DNA from: Clostridia bacterium
Lineage (GTDB): Bacteria > Bacillota > TC1 > UBA5767
Direction: 5' to 3'
NCBI GenBank assembly: GCA_016887505.1
Contig: CP069393.1
Location: forward strand, 496,001 to 560,000
Length of the DNA: 64,000 nucleotides
The notes below the pieces were generated by a model. That model ran no database searches. It saw only the letters and a list, made by a program, of their open reading frames with translations, and had not been told where the DNA came from. Shown piece by piece: positions 44,401 through 54,269 of the stretch (its first letter is position 1; each line of letters starts with the position of its first letter). The position numbers were made by a program, and so were the translations under genes.

Positions 44401-45648
44401 CCGAAGGTAGAGTATGCAGCGTTTACCAAAGAAATGAAGGATACACATACGATTTTGGTTCCAGAAATGTCCCCGATTCACTTTGGCCTATTGGAAGCAG
44501 CTTTGCAGGATTCAGGTTATCGAGCCAAAAGACTTCCTCCTGTTAATGCAGAAGCAGTGGAACTAGGTCTTAAGTATGTAAATAACGATGCATGTTATCC
44601 ATCTATTATGGTGACGGGTCAAATTATGGAAGGACTATTGTCTGGAGACTACGATTTAGATAAGACCAGCGTTATCATTTCACAGACAGGAGGCGGATGT
44701 AGGGCAACCAACTATATCGCTTTTATCCGAAAAGCATTACAGGATGCAGGATTAGGAAAAATACCGGTTATATCATTAAATGCATCTGGAAGTTTGGAAA
44801 AATCATCCGGTTTTAAGCTAACCTTGCCGATGGTACATCGCATGATTATTGCAGTAGTTTACGGAGATTTGTTGATGCGTGTATCGAATCGTATCCGCCC
44901 ATATGAAAAGAATAAGGGAGAAACAGATAAAGCGGTCATACGGTTTAGTAAAAAAGCAGAAAAGACTTTAAAAAAAGGGAATATTGCTAGGTTCACGCGT
45001 GATATAAAGGAAATTGTGAAATATTTTGATTCTATTCCAATTACCGATGAGAAAAAACCGAGAGTCGGTGTAGTCGGGGAAATATTGGTTAAGTTTCACC
45101 CTTACGCGAATAACCAGATTGTGCGAAGTATTGAAGATGAAGGCGCCGAAGCCATCGTGCCAGATTTATTAGATTTCTTTTTATACTCCCTACATGGCAA
45201 AGTGTATGATTATGAGGAACTAGCTGGGACGAAGAAAGATCGTAATCTAGCGATGATGGGTGTGGCTTTGATGGAATTGTATCGTAGGAGCATGCGCAAG
45301 GCTCTAGCGGCTAGTGAAAGATTTGATCCTCCTACAAATTTAGAGGAATTAACCAAAGGCGCTTCTCCAATATTATCCTTGGGAAATCGCACTGGTGAAG
45401 GATGGTTTTTAACAGCAGAGATGGTAGAATTGCTGAATCACGATGTAAACAATATAGTATGTATTCAACCTTTTGCCTGCCTACCGAATCATGTCACAGG
45501 TAAAGGTATGATCAAAGAACTTCGTCGTAGATATCCAATGTCAAACATAGCACCGATCGACTTCGATCCTGGTGCAAGCAAGGTCAATCAACTCAATCGT
45601 TTGAAACTGATGTTGTCCGTTGCGCGGAAAAACATGCAAAACGGTTGA
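41404..45648 (+). CDS. Giant 2-hydroxyacyl-CoA dehydratase activase-family protein
   Basis: A 1414-residue protein with two tandem BadF/BcrD-type ASKHA ATPase domains (about 1-290 and 320-590), a DUF2229 domain (about 650-880) and a C-terminal dehydratase D-component-like domain. The first ATPase has GGIDVGSTTVKIVLLD and NGTCAGGTGAFIDQM; the second has GIDAGSTTSKIAL and EACSSGCGSFIETF. The cysteines in these segments hold the bridging [4Fe-4S] cluster in true activators. Known activators drive ATP-coupled one-electron transfer to dehydratases. I use ATG 41404 because it follows TGGAGGAA. Its real partner is unknown. Confidence 0.88.
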   Translation: MKKIHGGIDVGSTTVKIVLLDETGRTLYKEYRRHFANVRETVVTLLHDTYKDNTELLEGNKLTLMMTGSGGLSIAERLNIPFVQEVIACSKAVEELIPRTDVAIELGGEDAKITYFGTNMEQRMNGTCAGGTGAFIDQMAILLKTDVNGLNELSADAKQIYPIASRCGVFAKTDIQPLLNEGAAKEDIARSIFQAVVNQTISGLACGRPIKGNVAFLGGPLYFLSELRARFIETLKLTEEQVVFPQDSQYFVAIGTALTSRKEVEVNFKDLLPKLEELMNQDSNENLVLRPLFKDEAEYEEFVARHEKTKVIKVRPEEAEGYCFLGIDAGSTTSKIALVDELGQLLYSNYGNNEGTPLLYTVRILKDMFSKLPENVKIAKTAVTGYGEGLIKAALHMDIGEIETVAHQKAASFFLKGVDFILDIGGQDMKCMMIRDGVIDSIKLNEACSSGCGSFIETFAKSLNMDVKEFGKAGITSKRPVDLGTRCTVFMNSKIKQVQKEGASMQDISAGISYSVIKNALYKVIKVRSPEDFGDKIVVQGGTFYNDSVLRAFELITGREAVRPDISGIMGAFGAALIAKERWIEGETTQMLSKEDLEQFTYESSMRRCGLCGNNCLLTVNSFSDGSEYITGNRCERGAGQDKRKDTLPNLYEYKYKRLFAYRSLSPDEAKKGTVGLPRALNMYSHYPFWHTFFTELGFRVVRSRRSSKEVYEMGMETIPSESLCYPAKLTNGHITDLVQKEVDFIFYPSIPFDLKEDMHADNRFSCPIVTSYPELIDNNMDLLREKNVDFIHPFLPIFHPERMKKRLLESLGERFALSAEEIDKATDLAYAELENYNQDVRLEGDRAVELIEKNQLPAIVLAGRPYHIDPEVNHGIPEMINTLGVAVLSEDSVAHRSRVERPLRIVDQWMYHTRLYNAASFTLDHKSIELVQLNSFGCGLDAVTTDQVQEILEEFGKIYTVVKIDEINNLGAARIRIRSLIAAMKERKKIDFVPHRVKPKVEYAAFTKEMKDTHTILVPEMSPIHFGLLEAALQDSGYRAKRLPPVNAEAVELGLKYVNNDACYPSIMVTGQIMEGLLSGDYDLDKTSVIISQTGGGCRATNYIAFIRKALQDAGLGKIPVISLNASGSLEKSSGFKLTLPMVHRMIIAVVYGDLLMRVSNRIRPYEKNKGETDKAVIRFSKKAEKTLKKGNIARFTRDIKEIVKYFDSIPITDEKKPRVGVVGEILVKFHPYANNQIVRSIEDEGAEAIVPDLLDFFLYSLHGKVYDYEELAGTKKDRNLAMMGVALMELYRRSMRKALAASERFDPPTNLEELTKGASPILSLGNRTGEGWFLTAEMVELLNHDVNNIVCIQPFACLPNHVTGKGMIKELRRRYPMSNIAPIDFDPGASKVNQLNRLKLMLSVARKNMQNG

Positions 45649-45673
45649 ATTTAAGATGAAAGAATAGTAATAT
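45645..45673 (+). promoter_or_regulatory. Possible promoter of the L25 gene
   Basis: TTGAAT (45645-45650), 17 bases and TAATAT (45668-45673). It overlaps the end of the activase gene, 70 bases ahead of the next start. Confidence 0.4.
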
Positions 45674-45741
45674 AGAGTGCAGACCGCCATTCAATTTATA
45701 CCGCGGCTTAGCAGGAGCTAACCACAAAGGAGGAAATACAT

Positions 45742-46368
45742 ATGGCAGTACCAAAGATTGATGTAGAATTAAGAGAAAAATCCGGAACAACTGGTTCCAG
45801 ACAACTTAGAAGGGAAGGCATAGTGCCTGCCGTTCTTTACGGACGTGGAGAAGTAACAAGAAGCATAAAAATGCCACGCAAGAATATCGATAAGGTGATT
45901 GAGGCATATGGCCCTAATTCCATGGTGACTATGTCATTGGGAGATGAAACAGTACCTACCTATATTCAAGATGTGCAAAGAGATCCTTTGACACAGAAAA
46001 TTACACATGTGGACTTCCATCACCTGATTGCTGGTGAGAAAGTTAAAATCCGCATTCCTATCAACATCACCAACGTGGAAGCTTTGACGAAAGATGGAAT
46101 TCTTTTGGGTCAGAACATCAACGAACTTGAAGTGAGTTGCTTGCCCAAAGATATCATTCAAAGTATTGATATCGATGCAGCTACCTTAGAAGTGCACGTA
46201 CCACTTCTAGTTAGCGATTTGAAATTACCAGATACCATCGAATCCTTAATTGATGGAGAAGAGACTGTAGTACAAGCTTACTACAACAAGGTTTCAGCTG
46301 AAGAAGAAACTGATGTGGAAGAAGCAGTACAGCCTGTATTTGATACTGGTGTTGCAGAAGAAGCATAA
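45742..46368 (+). CDS. rplY: 50S ribosomal protein L25 / general stress protein Ctc
   Basis: A 208-residue two-domain Ctc-type L25 that binds 5S rRNA. It has the N-terminal L25 beta barrel (LREKSGTTGSRQLRREGIVPAVLYG) and the C-terminal TL5 domain (about 95-190), with an acidic tail rich in Glu and Val. The ATG follows AAGGAGG. A terminator follows. In Bacillus the Ctc gene is stress-induced; no sigma-B promoter is visible here. Confidence 0.95.
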   Translation: MAVPKIDVELREKSGTTGSRQLRREGIVPAVLYGRGEVTRSIKMPRKNIDKVIEAYGPNSMVTMSLGDETVPTYIQDVQRDPLTQKITHVDFHHLIAGEKVKIRIPINITNVEALTKDGILLGQNINELEVSCLPKDIIQSIDIDAATLEVHVPLLVSDLKLPDTIESLIDGEETVVQAYYNKVSAEEETDVEEAVQPVFDTGVAEEA

Positions 46369-46373
46369 GAATG

Positions 46374-46400
46374 AAAGCGAACCGTTGGTTCGCTTTTCCT
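46374..46400 (+). terminator. Terminator after the L25 gene
   Basis: AAAGCGAACC, loop GTT, GGTTCGCTTT, then TTCCTTT. Confidence 0.85.
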
Positions 46401-46464
46401 TTATTGTGAATGAATTGAACAACCCTGATAAACAGATACGGTTGAAATTTGAAGAGATGAATAA

Positions 46465-46500
46465 CGAAGCCTATATCCGAAAGGATATAGGCTTCGTTTT
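46465..46500. terminator. Second strong hairpin, probably bidirectional terminator
   Basis: CGAAGCCTATATCC, loop GAAA, GGATATAGGCTTCG and TTTT. It lies 20 bases after the end of the minus-strand tautomerase gene and can serve both strands. It stands about 70 bases after the first terminator. Confidence 0.75.
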
Positions 46501-46520
46501 AAACTAATTATTCTGAGTCA

Positions 46521-46718
46521 TTAGCCTTGCTTTTTAAGGATTTCATCCAACATCTCACCACCGCTAGATACATAGTCAGGGTTTGCTGTTTTAAAAAGTA
46601 CAGTAACGGCATGAGCCGGGTGGTTGGTTTCCTCCACAATAACATCCGTAATCCGTTTCGCAATCGCTTTTCTAGTCTCGTAGGATTGTTCTCTGATATT
46701 TACTTCAATAATCGGCAT
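46521..46718 (-). CDS. 4-oxalocrotonate tautomerase family protein
   Basis: A 65-residue tautomerase-superfamily subunit. The family catalytic base is Pro1, exposed after removal of Met; MPIIEVNIREQSYETRK shows it. I chose ATG 46718 because minus-strand AAGGAG lies ahead and it puts Pro directly after Met. Only longer open reading is available upstream, and it has no support. The substrate is unknown, and no aromatic degradation genes are close. Confidence 0.88.
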   Translation of the reverse strand: MPIIEVNIREQSYETRKAIAKRITDVIVEETNHPAHAVTVLFKTANPDYVSSGGEMLDEILKKQG

Positions 46719-46853
46719 AATCTTTCTCCTTCTTCTTTTGTTGACTACCAATTATTGTATCGTATGAACTATACTGTAGCAAGTACAACTATGCTAGAAA
46801 AGATGTAGGCTTCGTGCTAAGATGAAAACAATGAATAGAATGTGAGGAAATAC

Positions 46854-48122
46854 ATGATAAGACTATATGAAAGTGATTGCGGATTACGCATCGGACTGGA
46901 AAAAGTGGAAACAGCGAAGACTGTTTCTGTTGGAATATGGGTAAAAACAGGTTCTCGTTGGGAACGGCCAGAAGAAAATGGGATTGCTCATTTAATTGAG
47001 CACATGCTTTTTAAGGGGACGATGCGACGTTCTGCAATGGGAATTATGGAAGAAATTGAAGAGAAGGGAGGGTCACTCAACGCATTTACATCTAGAGAAT
47101 ATACTTGCTTTTATGGAAAGGTCTTACTGGAAGATCTAGATTTGCTATTGGATATTCTTAGTGATATGACCTATCATTCTACAATCACACAAGAAAATTT
47201 GGATAGAGAAAAGAAAGTGGTTTTAGAAGAAATTGCGATGTATGAGGATACGCCAGACGACTCAGTGCACGATTTGCTTTTGGCTGAAATATTCCCCCGT
47301 CATCCACTGGGTCGAAGTATTTTGGGTACAGTTGAAAGCGTTGAACGCTTGAGCCAAGAACAGGTGAGAGGGTATTACGACCGCTATTATTGTTCCGATA
47401 ATATCGTAGTATCGGTAGCAGGAAATGTAGATGAGAAAAAAATCATCCAATTAATTGAAGCCTTATTTGGAGACAAACGTGGTGAATACAAAAGAAGTTT
47501 TGAACCACTTTCCCAAGTGCGCGATGGGTTAATCTATCAGACTAAAAAAATTGAACAAACCAACATGTGCATGGGTGTCTTAAGTGCTAAAAAGGAAGAT
47601 CCGGAATATTATCCTTTGATTATTCTAAATAGTATATTGGGCGGAAGTGGCTCTTCTAGATTATTTCAAGAAATTAGAGAAAAAAGAGGCATGGTTTATT
47701 CAATTTATTCATATAATCAATCCTTTCAAGATGCAGGTGTGTTGAGTATCTATGCTGGCACTTCGCATAAGAATGCTATGGAAGTACTTCAACTGATGTA
47801 TGGTATGTTACGGGATATGATGGAAAATGGTATTGAAAGAAGTGAGTATGACCGTACCAAGAGCCAAATACGGGCCCATATCATCATGGGCAATGAATCC
47901 GTTGCCTCAAAGATGAAACGGATTGGAAGTAATCTTGTGGAGCAAGGACGTATCATTGAGGAAGATGAGATTATTAGCAATTTAGAAAAAGTGAGTTTCG
48001 ATGATGTTCAAAGTATGGCGACAAAGCTATTAGACCCTGCTAAATACGCACTTGCTGTTATTGGCTCTAATGAGAATAAAAAAATGATAGAACGCTGGTT
48101 TGCCGAGCAGAAGGGGAAATGA
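46854..48122 (+). CDS. M16-family zinc peptidase
   Basis: A 422-residue peptidase of the pitrilysin/MPP-like family (YmxG/MlpA type in Firmicutes). It has the inverted zinc motif H46-x2-E49-H50 in AHLIEHMLFKGT, with the further Glu in KKVVLEEIAMYED. The second half is the inactive M16 repeat (IILNSILGGSGSSRLFQEIREKRGMVYS). The ATG at 46854 follows TGAGG. It is two codons from the dUTPase gene, a common pairing in Clostridia near guaB or dapG. Confidence 0.92.
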   Translation: MIRLYESDCGLRIGLEKVETAKTVSVGIWVKTGSRWERPEENGIAHLIEHMLFKGTMRRSAMGIMEEIEEKGGSLNAFTSREYTCFYGKVLLEDLDLLLDILSDMTYHSTITQENLDREKKVVLEEIAMYEDTPDDSVHDLLLAEIFPRHPLGRSILGTVESVERLSQEQVRGYYDRYYCSDNIVVSVAGNVDEKKIIQLIEALFGDKRGEYKRSFEPLSQVRDGLIYQTKKIEQTNMCMGVLSAKKEDPEYYPLIILNSILGGSGSSRLFQEIREKRGMVYSIYSYNQSFQDAGVLSIYAGTSHKNAMEVLQLMYGMLRDMMENGIERSEYDRTKSQIRAHIIMGNESVASKMKRIGSNLVEQGRIIEEDEIISNLEKVSFDDVQSMATKLLDPAKYALAVIGSNENKKMIERWFAEQKGK

Positions 48123-48123
48123 A

Positions 48124-48591
48124 ATGAGAAGATTTAGCAAAATAAGTCCGGAGTCTTGGGAAAAGCAGGTACCGGGTACATCTTATGGTAAAATTCAACT
48201 TCCAAAACGTGCCACAAGTAAATCTGCAGGCTATGATTTGTATTCTCCAATAGATGTATATATTGAACCAGGTGAAAAGGTGGTTGTTCCTACTGGGATA
48301 AAGGTATATATGGAAGATGATGAGGTTTTACTGGTTAATTCTAGAAGCGGACACGGTTTTAAACATGGAATCAGGCTTAGAAATATCCAAGGATGGATTG
48401 ATGCCGATTATGTCGACAACCCTAGCAATGAGGGACATATTCTGGTATCGATGGTTAACAATGGGGAGGAATCTTTCTTTCTGCCCGAGGGCAAGGCAAT
48501 CGCACAGTCCATGTTTATTAAGTACCTCGTAACGGAGGATGACGAGCCATTGCAATATGAACGTGAAGGTGGAATCGGTTCAACGAGTTAA
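48124..48591 (+). CDS. dut: dUTP diphosphatase
   Basis: Breaks dUTP into dUMP and pyrophosphate, keeping uracil out of DNA. The 155-residue trimeric-type enzyme shows all motifs: SAGYDLYS (34-41), NSRSGHG, GWIDADY (90-96, with the catalytic Asp), GKAIAQS and EREGGIGSTS at the C-terminus. I chose the ATG at 48124, one base after the M16 stop. The family-normal length is about 145-155. Confidence 0.92.
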   Translation: MRRFSKISPESWEKQVPGTSYGKIQLPKRATSKSAGYDLYSPIDVYIEPGEKVVVPTGIKVYMEDDEVLLVNSRSGHGFKHGIRLRNIQGWIDADYVDNPSNEGHILVSMVNNGEESFFLPEGKAIAQSMFIKYLVTEDDEPLQYEREGGIGSTS

Positions 48592-48598
48592 ATACTCC

Positions 48599-50117
<1,519 letters not shown>

Positions 50118-50160
50118 CATATTACGTTGTAGATGGGATTCGTCTTATTTTCAAATATTC

Positions 50161-50191
50161 GGCACAGTCGTTATACGACTGTGCCTTTTTT
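50161..50191 (+). terminator. guaB terminator
   Basis: GGCACAGTCGT, loop TAT, ACGACTGTGCC and TTTTTT: a perfect 11-bp stem. Confidence 0.93.
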
Positions 50192-50388
50192 AGTTAAGTG
50201 GTCGTAGCAACAAAGGCCATAGTACATGCCTTGCTATTACTATTTATAGGAGCAAGAATCATGATTTGGTAGTAGAAAAGTCAACTACTGAATAATGGGT
50301 GAAGAAACATTGTGGTTTAGACTTTAGAACTAGACTTACTTATTATATAATCGTAGGAAGAGACTAAGGAAGCTAAGGGGAAAATACA

Positions 50389-51708
50389 GTGCTATATAAC
50401 ATAGAAGTTTGGGGATGCCAGATGAGTGAGCATGATGCGGAAACACTGGCTGGAATGATTGAAGCGATGGGATACGAACGGACACATGAGTCAGAAAAAG
50501 CCGATTTGGTGGTATTGCATACGTGTTGTGTGCGAGAAAAGGCAGAAGCCAAGGTGCTCACTAGAATAGGGGTTCTCAAAAGAATAAAAGAGGATAATCC
50601 TAATTTTATATTGGCTGTCGGCGGTTGTATGACTCAACAAAAATCTGTCGCGAAATATATTAAACAGCATTTTAAGGGAGTGGATATTATTTTTGGTACT
50701 CATAATATTCACCGCTTTCCAGAATTGGTAGAAAAAGCAAAGCGCTCTAGATACTCCATCATGGAAGTTTGGGATGAATACGATGGGATTAAGGAGACCA
50801 TGCCTGCAGCACGTGAAGACAAAATTAAGGCTTATGTAAATATTATCTATGGATGTAATAATTTTTGTACATACTGTATTGTTCCCTATGTTCGTGGCCG
50901 AGAGAGAAGCCGGAGTATAGAGAATATCAGTAAGGAAGTGAAAGGCCTTTTAGATCAAGGCTACAAGGATATTATGCTATTGGGGCAAAATGTAAACTCG
51001 TTTGGTAAAACACTAGAAGACAAGCCAGACTTTAGCGATTTGCTAAATCACTTGGATACCTTGGGAGATTATCGCCTGCGGTATATGACCTCTCATCCTA
51101 GGGACTTTTCTAAAAAATTAATTGAGACTATTGCAAATTCACGAAATGTTTGCGAACAGTTTCATCTTCCTCTTCAATCTGGCAGCAACCAAATAATAAA
51201 AAAAATGCATCGCGGATATACGAAGGAAAGTTACTTGGCTACAGTAGAAGAAATATACAAGCGGTTTGATGAACCGGTAATTACCACCGATATCATTGTA
51301 GGATTTCCTGGAGAGACTGAAAAAGACTTTGAAGATACTATGGACGTGGTGAGAAAAGCTAGATATGACCTAGCGTATACCTTCTTATATTCACCAAGGG
51401 AAGGTACACCGGCGGCTAGCATGGAAAATCAGGTACCGCATGATATACAGATGGCGCGTTTTAATCGTTTGCTGGCCTTACAAAACCAAATTTCTCTTGA
51501 AAAAAACACTGCAATGTTGGGTAAGGTATATGAAGTGTTAGTTGAGGGAACTAGTAAGACCAGCGAAAAAATTCTAACTGGTCGAACAAGAGGTGGCAAG
51601 GTAGTCAATTTTGCTGGTGAGCCATCCGATATTCATCAACTACGAATGGTAGAAATTACTGGAGCTAAGACCTGGAGCTTGCGTGGAAAAATCAGACAGG
51701 GAGAGTAG
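50389..51708 (+). CDS. miaB: tRNA-2-methylthio-N6-dimethylallyladenosine synthase MiaB
   Basis: A radical SAM methylthiotransferase acting at A37 of tRNAs that read codons starting with U. The 439-residue protein has the N-terminal UPF0004 domain with cluster cysteines (including WGCQMSEHD and HTCCVREKA), the radical SAM motif C-x3-C-x2-C in YGCNNFCTYCIVP, and a TRAM domain. It starts with GTG after GGGGAAA. It is followed by mutS and mutL, then miaA, its upstream partner in the same modification. Confidence 0.96.
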   Translation: MLYNIEVWGCQMSEHDAETLAGMIEAMGYERTHESEKADLVVLHTCCVREKAEAKVLTRIGVLKRIKEDNPNFILAVGGCMTQQKSVAKYIKQHFKGVDIIFGTHNIHRFPELVEKAKRSRYSIMEVWDEYDGIKETMPAAREDKIKAYVNIIYGCNNFCTYCIVPYVRGRERSRSIENISKEVKGLLDQGYKDIMLLGQNVNSFGKTLEDKPDFSDLLNHLDTLGDYRLRYMTSHPRDFSKKLIETIANSRNVCEQFHLPLQSGSNQIIKKMHRGYTKESYLATVEEIYKRFDEPVITTDIIVGFPGETEKDFEDTMDVVRKARYDLAYTFLYSPREGTPAASMENQVPHDIQMARFNRLLALQNQISLEKNTAMLGKVYEVLVEGTSKTSEKILTGRTRGGKVVNFAGEPSDIHQLRMVEITGAKTWSLRGKIRQGE

Positions 51709-51709
51709 A

Positions 51710-54259
51710 ATGGCAAAACTTACACCCATGTTTAAACAATATAAGGAAATCAAAGAGAAATTCAAGGATGAGTTTCTCTTTTTCCGCATGGGGGATTTTT
51801 ATGAGATGTTTTTTGATGATGCGATTCAAGCATCGGAAATACTACAAATTGCTCTTACTGCTAGAAGTGGCGGTGAAGGCCTAAAAGTCCCAATGTGCGG
51901 TGTGCCCTATCATAGTGCTAATAATTATATACATAAAATTATCCAGTCTGGTCATAAGGTAGCAATATGTGAACAAGTGGAAGACCCCAAAACCGCGAAA
52001 GGCCTTGTGAAACGCGAGGTAATTCGGATTATCACACCGGGTACTGTCCTAGAGGAAAATGCTCTGATAGGAAAGGAAAACAACCATCTTGCTTGTTTGT
52101 CGGCCAAAGAAAATCGGCTGGGAATTGCTTATTGCGACGTAAGTACGGGTAGCTTTTATGCCACTGAGGTTAATCTCTTATCTCAATGGAACGAAGTGCG
52201 GGATGAATTAGCAAGAATAGCGCCATCTGAGATTATTTTGGATGCAGATAGTCTTACCAAAGACAGGATGCAGGAAATAAAGACAATGGGATATTACTGT
52301 ACCGAATTAAGAGGTGCCTTTCACGAATCACTGCATCGACAAATTGAAAAAATCAGCAATGCAGAACAGAGCTTGTGGGATCATTTGGGTGCACATAAGG
52401 CGGCTGCTGTACTCTTGTTTTATTTGAACGATACACAAAAAATGGGTATGGGGAGCATGAATACACTCCATGTATACACGCTTGCAGAGGCCATGCAGAT
52501 GGATGTGGGCACCAGAAGAAACTTGGAAATAGTCCGTAGCCTAAGAACAGCCGATCAAAAAACCTCATTGGTTAGCGTATTGGATAAAACCAAAACAGCC
52601 ATGGGAGGACGTAAACTAAAAGAAGTCATTCAACGTCCACTCCTATCTTTAGAGGCCATTCATAGAAGGCAGGAATACGTGAGCCAATTGGTGGATGATG
52701 TGTTTTTAAGAAAAGATTTGGCCAGAGTATTAAAAGAAGTGTACGATCTAGAACGGATTTTAACACGAGTGGCGTATGAACGAGCGAATGCCCGTGATCT
52801 TCTAGCTATGCAGATTAGTTTAAAAGCAGCGTTGAATGTAAAAAATAGACTCATTGAAGCGGGACAACCATTCCAAGCGTATGCAGAAGCGATGGAAGTC
52901 CTTGAAGACTTGTGTGCGCTATTGGCAGAAAGTATTTCCATAGATCCACCAATATCTTTAAAAGAAGGTGGCATTATTGCTGAAGGTTACAATGCCGATG
53001 TTGATGAACTACGAACGATATCGACCCAAACAACGAATATTTTGGCTTCTTTGGAAAAAAGGGAAAAAGAAGAAACCGGGATTAAGTCTTTGAAGATTGG
53101 ATACAATCGGGTATTTGGGTATTACATTGATGTAACCAAGTCACATATTGATAAGGTGCCGGACCGCTATATACGCAAACAAACACTGACCAATTCAGAA
53201 CGCTATATCACGGAAGAATTGAAGGAACTAGAAGACAAGATTTTACATGCTAAGGATAAACTGTATTGGTTGGAGTATACGCTATTTACAGAAATTAGAG
53301 AAAAAGTCCGTTCTCATTGTGCAACAATTCAGAAACTAGCGGAAGAATTGGCTATGCTTGATGTTTTCCTATCTTTTTCCGAGGTAGCAGTTGCTGGGGA
53401 TTATGTAAGACCGACACTAGTTGAGGAATCAGTCCTTACGATAGTGGAAGGACGACATCCAGTAGTGGAACAACTGCTAGCAGAAGGACGGTTTATACCC
53501 AATGATTGTAGCCTTGCACCCAATCAGGAAATGATGGGGATTATTACAGGTCCTAATATGGCCGGCAAGTCCACCTATATTCGTATGATTGCCATCCTAT
53601 GCATCATGGCTCAGGCTGGTAGCTTTGTACCTGCAAAGGCTATGGAACTAGGACTGGTAGATAGGGTTTTTGCTCGCGTGGGTGCAAGTGATGATCTGGC
53701 ACGTGGTGACTCCACCTTTATGGTTGAGATGAAAGAAGTATCCAATATTTTGAAGAATGCTACAAACAAAAGCTTGATTATCTTAGATGAAGTGGGAAGA
53801 GGTACTTCAACCATTGATGGTCTGGCTATTGCCTGGTCAATTAGTGAGTACATCCACAGCCAAATTGGTTCTAGAACCCTGTTTGCTACTCACTATCACG
53901 AGTTGGTTGCCTTAGAGGAAATTTACCAAGGTATAGTCAATTTGTCGATGTCGGTGGAGGAAAAGGACGATGACGTGCTGTTTCTTAGAAAAGTAGTACG
54001 AGGCGGGACAGATCGGTCCTATGGAATTCACGTGGCACGCATGGCTGGTTTACCTTCTGCAGTGATAAATAGGGCTAGTGAGAAGCTGATACAATTGGAG
54101 CAGGGCGAGATTAAAAGTATGCATGTAAATGGTGAACAACTTGAATGGAAAGAGGAAAACCCAGCTATAGAACTTCTGAAAGAAATTAATCCTGAAGCTT
54201 TAAGCCCTAGACAAGCATTGGATGTTTTGTATGAACTAAAAGAACGCAGTGAAGGGTGA
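51710..54259 (+). CDS. mutS: DNA mismatch repair protein MutS
   Basis: MutS finds base mismatches. The 849-residue protein has the mismatch-binding domain with the Phe-x-Glu motif (FFRMGDFYEMF), core and clamp domains, and the ABC-type ATPase with GPNMAGKST, DEVGRGTSTIDG and FATHYHEL. The ATG at 51710 follows GGGAGAG and leaves one base after the miaB stop. A longer frame that starts inside miaB is rejected. Confidence 0.98.
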   Translation: MAKLTPMFKQYKEIKEKFKDEFLFFRMGDFYEMFFDDAIQASEILQIALTARSGGEGLKVPMCGVPYHSANNYIHKIIQSGHKVAICEQVEDPKTAKGLVKREVIRIITPGTVLEENALIGKENNHLACLSAKENRLGIAYCDVSTGSFYATEVNLLSQWNEVRDELARIAPSEIILDADSLTKDRMQEIKTMGYYCTELRGAFHESLHRQIEKISNAEQSLWDHLGAHKAAAVLLFYLNDTQKMGMGSMNTLHVYTLAEAMQMDVGTRRNLEIVRSLRTADQKTSLVSVLDKTKTAMGGRKLKEVIQRPLLSLEAIHRRQEYVSQLVDDVFLRKDLARVLKEVYDLERILTRVAYERANARDLLAMQISLKAALNVKNRLIEAGQPFQAYAEAMEVLEDLCALLAESISIDPPISLKEGGIIAEGYNADVDELRTISTQTTNILASLEKREKEETGIKSLKIGYNRVFGYYIDVTKSHIDKVPDRYIRKQTLTNSERYITEELKELEDKILHAKDKLYWLEYTLFTEIREKVRSHCATIQKLAEELAMLDVFLSFSEVAVAGDYVRPTLVEESVLTIVEGRHPVVEQLLAEGRFIPNDCSLAPNQEMMGIITGPNMAGKSTYIRMIAILCIMAQAGSFVPAKAMELGLVDRVFARVGASDDLARGDSTFMVEMKEVSNILKNATNKSLIILDEVGRGTSTIDGLAIAWSISEYIHSQIGSRTLFATHYHELVALEEIYQGIVNLSMSVEEKDDDVLFLRKVVRGGTDRSYGIHVARMAGLPSAVINRASEKLIQLEQGEIKSMHVNGEQLEWKEENPAIELLKEINPEALSPRQALDVLYELKERSEG

Positions 54260-54269
54260 GTGAGCCGGC

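Noticed and set aside
46403-46421. A possible further Rex-like site, TTGTGAATGAATTGAACAA
   Set aside because: One half is disrupted and spacing is off by one base; it lies after a terminator with no promoter or plus-strand gene to control.
46313-46507. A 64-codon plus-strand frame over the end of the L25 gene
   Set aside because: It crosses two terminator hairpins and has no ribosome binding site; it is a shadow of the L25 gene and the terminators.
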